The notes below the pieces were generated by a model. That model was not told the origin of the DNA and searched no databases. It saw nothing but the letters and a program-made list of their open reading frames with translations. From Atherinomorus stipes (taxonomy: Eukaryota; Chordata; Actinopteri; Atheriniformes; Atherinidae), in NCBI GenBank assembly GCA_023101725.1, contig JALJCO010010201.1, positions 186,001 through 250,000 of the forward strand: a DNA stretch of 64,000 bases, written 5' to 3'. This document shows positions 57,721-64,000 of the stretch, piece by piece; position 1 is the first letter of the stretch; every line of letters starts with the position of its first letter. The translations under genes and the position numbers were made by a program.

Positions 57721-57724
57721 CCAG

Positions 57725-57885
57725 GGGTCCCCAGTGTCTGCCTCTCCAATCCTCAGCTTGCAGCTAAGCTGCTCCATGTTTCCAATCAGCTCACCTGAAT
57801 TAAATTGGCCAGATTATGCTTTGTGTTCAAACCCAAAACCTGCAGGATATGTTAAATATAAGGTGACCCCAAGTTTTTTCTTTAG
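57725..57885. repeat. Small palindromic MITE (GGGGTCCCC / GGGTCACC ends)
   Basis: AGGGGTCCCCAGTGTCTGCC near the left and AACCTGCAGGATATG...AAGGTGACCCCA near the right form loosely inverted ends. The middle, TCACCTGAATTAAATTGGCC, is similar to that of the element at 63557. It is probably a short hAT-type MITE. Confidence 0.45.
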
Positions 57886-58471
57886 GGTTCGGAACACATT
57901 CCCACACGCTCTTTCCACAACACTTACATTAAACATCAGATCAAATATGTGCACATGGACTTTTTCTTTTCTGTCTTTTGTGCAGAATCCAGTTCACATT
58001 TTCAAACATTGGCAAGAGATATTGTTTTAAAAATACGTGTTTGTCTCTATATTAATTATGAATAAATAATAAGCTATACTTGCAAATAGCAGTCAAATAT
58101 GTCAAAGAAAAGGGGGTTACATTAATCTGTCACTCGATTGTTATTGCGTACACGCAAATATTTCAAAAGCTTGTTACACTACAGCTTATTGGTTATTGAA
58201 ATAGAAAACTCCCGTTTCAAACAGAGTTCCTGTATGTATTCTACAAACAATTTAACAAATCGTGGAGCCCTAGGCAGTAAAAGAGACAAGCCACGGCATG
58301 GACATATGGACATCTGAGTGTTTTGCTCAACAGGCAAGTTAAAAGTGCTCCGTCATCTCCATTGGCTTCAGGCCTTAATACATTAATACACAATGACTAA
58401 TGTTGACTCATAAAGTACAATATTTTTAATGAGCTCTTCCATGGGCTTGTAGTGCAGTTGATGATAATAAC

Positions 58472-58533
<62 letters not shown>

Positions 58534-60375
58534 GTAGAAATTTCTAGCAACGTAGTGAGCTGTGCATCTCCCCATTAACTCCCTCTTTATCCTTTTCACA
58601 AATCTCTGTTTTCCATCTATAGATTTGAGCAAACATCAATGAATAAATTATTATGTTGACATGCACAGGTTTGAGCTTTGATGTATTTTGTTGGACTTTG
58701 TTGGGCTTCTTTGTGGTTCAGTAAATGTGTGGTGTGTGTTTATTATTTTCTCTCTAAATCTTTATTCATTCTGCAGCATGGTGCATCAATCCATCGTTAA
58801 ATCCAGCACAGAGGTTCTGTCTCTGTCACAGGGCAATTATCTACAATCTGGTTCATGTGGTATTATTAGGACATATGTGTGAATGAGTAAGAGAAAGAGA
58901 GAGAGAGGACAAAGAGATTTCCTCTGAGATTAGTCCAATACCTTTCCCCTTTCTTCAGACATCTGTTTTCTCCCTTTCTCCCAGCCTTTTTTTGTCGGTC
59001 CTCACCTTGGCAGCATTACCTCTATCCCCTTCCTTTCCATTCTCCTTTCCTTCTGCACTTTAACCTTCTCTCTTGCTTCCTCACTCCACATCACATCTCT
59101 CTGACGTTCTCAGAGGTGCTCTTTTCACCTCTTTTTAAAACTTATCTTTGAGTGAATTCAAACATTTAGTTGTCAACATCTCACATCCATTTTGTGTCAC
59201 AAGAATAATTTCACAAAATTGACTGACAATATTAAATGGGATGTACAGAGACAAGGCACTTTACCTCTTTTGCTCTTTGGTCTTTTTTAGTCCAATGCTA
59301 CCTTAAGTTATATTATTCTACTGTAGAGTCTTCTTCTCTTTCTCAATAACCTTTTTAAAGTTCACTTAGTGCTAGTAAATATGTGACATTTTGACCTATA
59401 AGCCTCTTAATATCCAAAAAGCAAGTCTACAGAGGCTCAGGCAGTTTGGGGGGTTTTTCCTTATGAATGTGTTTTGTCAAAAAATTATATTTTTGGGCTG
59501 CCAACCTTCAAAAGCTTAAAAACGAACCAATCTTCTTCTTGTCACAGCATTCAGTAGGTATTATCAACAGACATACAGGATGGTAGATACATTCTCTGCC
59601 TACTGGGCGGATGCTATCACCCGTTCACTCTGTATCTGCCAAGCATGCATAATTAATGTTCACTTGAACAGGCCAAAAATTCAGAGTTATATGAGGTTTC
59701 ACTCCATCTTTATGGTTCAACCTACAAATATCACTGATTTTGGCCAAAGCATACGCAGGAAAAGTCCCAAAATGCTCAAAGCAGTGTTGAACTTGCCTTA
59801 GAACTTCTTTGTTTTCACTGCAAGGAGATGGAGCTACAGATTCCCTTGTGATTGTAATCTCACAAATTTTACAAGAATCTAACTTTTCCATAAGTTAACA
59901 GCTGTACCATAAGTCAGGTATGATTCTAGTATCACAGTCTTTTTCAAGTGCAACACACATTTATTTTTCCTCTCAGTCAACAACTAACCTCTATTTGGAT
60001 GTAAATTTTTGAATATTTTCCTTATCTCTGGCAGTCCAGATTATTGAAGACCACCTCTTATCAAAACACCATCATCAAGTTTTTAACATGGTTAAAGTCA
60101 CACTGCAGTGAACTGAACTTTGGCATATTTTTACATTATGGCACCCCCCAGTGAAGACTAAGTGGGCGTCAGCTTTACACCCTGTCGCTCTTCGGCTTTC
60201 TCCAGCCAGTGATGGTAATATTGATGCTAACTCTTTTCCTTTCTCTTGGGCTGACTCTCTTTGCTTTCTCTCGATGATAAAGTCCTCTTGCATTTCTTAA
60301 CCGAATCAGCCATAAACCATGTTTAAAATTACCACTGTGTTGTTTGATTACTTGTGTATAAATGCGGCGCTGTAA
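57886..60375. other. No recognised gene; one TAA microsatellite
   Basis: Contains (TAA)n at 58463-58531. The rest is single-copy-looking. ORFs such as 59580-59801 and 60075-60293 lack domains. Confidence 0.4.
58463..58531. repeat. (TAA)n microsatellite
   Basis: About 23 TAA units, nearly perfect. It causes the poly-Leu stretch in the reverse ORF 58426-58632. Confidence 0.95.
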
Positions 60376-63156
60376 CAGTGTTTTCAGACCAAACGCGATT
60401 TGGGCGTCTCAAATCGCGCCTGCAAAATCACGCGTGATGGCCAAAGTTGTACGCTGGGTCACTAAACAGACGCTTGATTTCCAGCGTCTTGATGCCCCTG
60501 ACGTGCGGCGAGGGATTTCCAGCCAAGCCGCACTCAACATGCCTCAGGAGGAGCCCGTCCTTTTTCTTTCTCCCGTCATAGGTCTGTCTGCACCATGACA
60601 GATGAGGAGAGAGAGCGGCTCGGCCTTATGTGATAAATAAAGCTAGGGAACATCGTCGTCGGGCATCTCTGGTTCACCAGATGATTCCAGGTGTTCTGAG
60701 TGTGATGAGTTTCACTGTTTACTCCAGGAGCTGCTGACGAGGGGCGCTTTCAGCCGTCTGATCCAGCCCAGTTTAACTACTCGCTGTCCCGATGCGGAGC
60801 AGCATTATAAGCCCAGTACATCCCATCAGGACAGCAGGTCATCAAACAACCGTTCAGAAACTGGGACCGGACACAGATCACAGTTTATCCTCCTCTGTCT
60901 TCAGAGAGAGAGGAGATTCCCCTGGTTCTTCTGGGTGTTTCCCCTCCTGTCAGAAAATGTGTGTCTGTGTCATGACTCGCTCTGATTGGTCGATGCCCCG
61001 CGTCAAGATGCCAAAGTTCAGATTTTCCAACTCCGGCGTCTGACGCCCGTGATGCACGTAATGTGTGTCAAATGCTCAAAATCTCAAAACTTGATGCGCC
61101 AAACGTGTATAATGCGCTGTGTAGTGATCTCAAGCCCAAAGGTCTCAGCAAAAGGATACACACATCTAACCAAATATACTTTGGTACACATACTGATTGA
61201 TAAAGGCCACATTTGGATGTAAAATAGACATCCCAAGGAGGAATTTTGCTGAGAGAAGGACCTTCTCTGAGTAATCACTGATTTATGGTCCTGAGGGGAA
61301 CTCAGGGAGAGGACCTGCATTTTGGCAAAACAAACAAAGGCCAATTGTTGAACTTTGAACCCATCCTCCAAGCTTGGAGATACTCCTTCACAGTATTTAC
61401 GACCTGCTATAAATTGGTTCCTTATAGCCAATTTTGTTATGTGTTCTAAACATTCAAGAACTGTTTTATATTATCAGGAAAGTAAGCTCATGTTAATCTC
61501 ATGATGAAGACTTTTCTTTTGATATGCAACATGACATACTTTGGTGATTAGAAACTAGATGTTTCTTCCCCAAATTCACATCACATGCATTCCAGGATTT
61601 GCTGCATAAAGGTGAAGAAAGAGACACTTTACCCAACTGCTGAAATCCACTTTTATGTTAGAAATGGACTTCCTCATATCAAATGATGTCTAACACATGT
61701 ATTGTCTTTACAGGAATCTTAAGGCATCAAGATTAATCCTGTTTTATCTGTTTAGCTGATTTGTTTATTCAATGTCTTTCTTTATTCATATAATTCAGAT
61801 CTTTGCTTTATTTTATTTTATTGTGTTCATTTTATTTCATCATGTCTGAATAATTGATCTATTTTACACTGCCTCACTTAGAATTCACTGATGTTTATAA
61901 CCATTAGCTCAACTGATAATCAAATGATCATCTGAGATGTGTCTGACTATTGGATGAAACCTGACTCTGTCAGCTTCCCATTGGCTGACAAGCTGCAACC
62001 CACATTCCACTGCCAGGCAGAGCGCGAAGCTCTGAACAGAGAGAATCAGATTTGATGAGATCTGATGAGAAGAAGAACGAACAAGGCAGAACTGAAGAAA
62101 CTTGGAACAATGGGGAAAGAATGAGACGAAACCTGCTCTGAACTCAGCAGAGTTCAGAACCACGGATCACTCAGGGAGGAGTGATGCAGAGAAGAAGACT
62201 TTAACCCAAATCATCTTTACTATCAACCATCCCGTGACATCAGTCCTGAAGCTGCACGTCTCTGGGGAGACGGATGAGAGAGAGAGAGGACGAACCAGAT
62301 CCACCACTGAGCTGACAGCCCGCAGAGAGCCGGACGAACTTCCAGGAGATCGGGAAGATTTTTGGGATCCATCCACCTGACAGTCTTCCAAAGGATTTGA
62401 GGAACAGTCCAGCAGAAACCAGGGCGTGAATGAAGCACCTCAGTCAGACGGAACCTCTGAGGAGAATCCTGATCATTTGCTATGAAATATGATCTGATGT
62501 CACAAGAATGGTGATAGTGAATTAATCCAGGCCTACAGTTTACCAGACCCAGTTAACTTTGTTTAGTTGGATTAAGAAATCCTTCCTTCTTTTTCTTTGA
62601 ACATTTATTAATTAACTGAGGCTTAATTAATTTACGTTTTATTTTCATACCATCTCACATTTCTTTCACAAGATAACTTTTGGTTGATCATCATGCTCAC
62701 ATATTTCTTGTATATATTTTGTACATACATTATCTCATGTAGTTTGTAGACTAGTTAATAAATACTCCGTATTATCTTAACTAGTCGTTGTTTGTGGTTT
62801 TTCTGATGTATCATGAAAGGTCACTTCAAGCGAGAACTCATGAAAGCGTCCTGAGACTGATCACTTCATTAAATCAATCTAAGAATTGATTTAAGACTTT
62901 AATGGTTTTCCTTGCTTCCATTACATATCAAATAAGTAAGGTGGTGCTCCGAGGCTGTATTAGTATTGATATTAATAGAAATATTAATATTAATATTAAT
63001 ATCATACATAGTGACGCTATATATATTGTGGTTGCCCAAGCTAAATCACAACAGCTGCAAGGTTTTTGACGCCTCCTGGACGCGCATCGGGCATTGACTT
63101 TGCATGTACACCTGACGCCCTTGACGTCCAAAATCATGTTTGGTCTGAACACACCG
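60376..63156. mobile_element. PIF/Harbinger-like non-autonomous element with nested insertion
   Basis: The left end CAGTGTTTTCAGACCAAACG (60376) and the right end inverted CGGTGTGTTCAGACCAAACA (63137-63156) are the ends of a common fish Harbinger family. The flanking triplets TAA (60373-60375) and TAC (63157-63159) nearly match the 3-bp target duplication of that superfamily. Subterminal GACGC/GCGTC repeats are plentiful at both ends. 60590-60690 encodes DEERERL and KAREHRRRASLVHQ with a stop between, possibly a transposase relic. About 1 kb near the right side looks like a separate insertion. Confidence 0.6.
61926..62926. mobile_element. Possible solo LTR inside the Harbinger-like element
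   Basis: This ~1-kb segment has a TATA-like TATATATTTTG (62713), an AATAAA signal (62757-62762) about 165 bp before its end, and no coding domain. It is flanked by ATCAAAT on both sides (61919-61925 and 62927-62933), a 7-bp direct repeat. TG...CA ends can be set at 61933 and 62925, but these are not flush with that repeat. I infer an LTR-like unit; a different repeat type is possible. Confidence 0.35.
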
Positions 63157-63556
63157 TACAGCTAAATGAAGCTGTCACCAGATGTGACAAGCTCGATGAA
63201 AGTTTTGAAGTGTCTTTTTCTCCATCTCTGTTCACGAGTGTGCACAATTAATTTTAGAGTACCGTGAAAAAATAAGTTTTTAGGTTACAAAGTTATGCAG
63301 CGCTTCATGCACATGTGGGATTTCTTTATTTGTGAGAATCACCAGTGAAACAAGCAGTCATTGGCATGGCCAAACATTTCCACCATGATGCTGCAATGAG
63401 CCTCAGTGTCATAGATTTAAACCCCCAAAATCTTTTCCAAATAATAATAATAATAAAAGACAAAAAAAAGAAAAAAGAAGAAGCCAAGTTAACAATCTGG
63501 CTACCATTTCAACTGGGACTAATTTAAAAGAGTATGGAACAAGGCTTAGCTAAAGC
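63157..63556. other. No recognised gene
   Basis: Plain sequence with an A/AAT-rich stretch at 63441-63482. Confidence 0.4.
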
Positions 63557-63750
63557 AGGGATCTCCTGCTCAGGTCCTCATGAGCTATTGTCCTGCAGGC
63601 TTCAGAGGAGTTTCCATTACACACACCGCTCAAATAAATAGGTTTGCACAAGCTTAAAGACCCAATGATTTGAGTCGGGTGTTTTGCTTTACAGAAACAT
63701 GTAAACCCTGCAGGACTGTAGCAGTAGAATCGGAGATTCCTGATCTAAAA
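63557..63750. repeat. Small palindromic MITE (CAGGGATCTCC ends)
   Basis: CAGGGATCTCCTGCTCAGGT and GTCCTGCAGG near the left are answered by CCCTGCAGGACTGTAGCAGT and CGGAGATTCCTGATCT at the right. The ends face each other over about 190 bp. Similar elements are common in fish. It appears related to 57725-57885. Confidence 0.55.
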
Positions 63751-64000
63751 CATTTAACAGATAACTATTACTTTCACAGGTTTGTGACAACCCAGTCAAG
63801 ATAGAGGATCTTTTCTGCATAAACTAACTTTATTTCAAAGTGACCCCATTACAGTGCATATTACAGTATGAGATTATCACTGCAGAAACATGTTTGTGCA
63901 TTAGTATTATACATTTGTAAGCTTTTCTGAACCCTTAATGCCATTGAAATAGCTCACCAAACAACACAGATCAACTGGAGTGTCATAATAAATTCTGCTG
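63751..64000. other. No recognised feature
   Basis: AT-rich sequence to the window edge. I see nothing to annotate. Confidence 0.4.

Noticed and set aside
58426..58632. Reverse-strand ORF with a long poly-Leu run resembling a signal peptide or membrane segment
   Set aside because: The Leu run is the translated TAA microsatellite; there is no other coding evidence.

Overview
This window looks like gene-poor euchromatic DNA from a ray-finned (teleost) fish. The base composition is AT-rich. No intact protein-coding host gene, rRNA or canonical tRNA gene is visible. The mix of repeats is typical of teleosts: a DIRS1-like tyrosine-recombinase retrotransposon, hAT, CACTA/EnSpm-like, PIF/Harbinger-like and pogo/Tigger-like DNA transposon remnants, many non-LTR (LINE) 3' ends, tRNA-derived SINE heads and long microsatellites. 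The species cannot be named from the sequence alone. Almost all open reading frames are short and arise by chance; those that matter are decayed transposon pieces.

Layout. 1-4.6 kb: an unclassified GC-rich block (about 560-1340), a CACTA-like MITE (1943-2388) and two AT-rich stretches that look like conserved non-coding sequence. 4.8-9.0 kb: a DIRS1-like element with inverted terminal repeats and an internal complementary region. It has lost most of gag and the reverse transcriptase core, and a 740-bp hAT-like element with a near-perfect 8-bp target duplication sits inside its recombinase gene. 9.0-16.9 kb: a decayed hAT BED-finger exon, other repeat ends, then about 5 kb of low-repeat sequence with conserved-looking blocks around 12.4-12.9 and 13.5-13.85 kb. 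16.9-20.6 kb: LINE 3' ends in both orientations and one copy of a ~650-bp dispersed repeat whose inverted partner lies at 56.7-57.3 kb. 20.6-28.5 kb: mostly plain sequence, three terminal-inverted-repeat elements and LINE tails. 29-33.7 kb: LINE fragments and nested DNA elements. 34.9-37.2 kb: an hAT-like element holding a long GATA array and a small unidentified ORF, abutted by a pogo/Tigger-like element that keeps a helix-turn-helix N-terminus. 38.9-44.9 kb: several MITEs, two tRNA-derived SINE heads and an internally deleted LINE. 46-51.3 kb: dispersed repeats and a 3.0-kb CACTA-like element with a perfect 28-bp hairpin. 54.8-55.5 kb: a foldback element with arms of about 300 bp. 57.7-64 kb: small palindromic MITEs and a Harbinger-like element that probably contains a solo-LTR-like insertion.

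No gene system or operon works together here. The window records successive transposon insertions, often nested, between islands of possible regulatory DNA. I found no convincing new biological system. The best leads are the nested DIRS/hAT structure, the CACTA MITE that contains a copy of its own flank, the foldback element, the unidentified 79-residue ORF near 35.65 kb and the SOX-like inverted site near 13.7 kb. Family assignments come from recognising motifs and termini, not from a database search.
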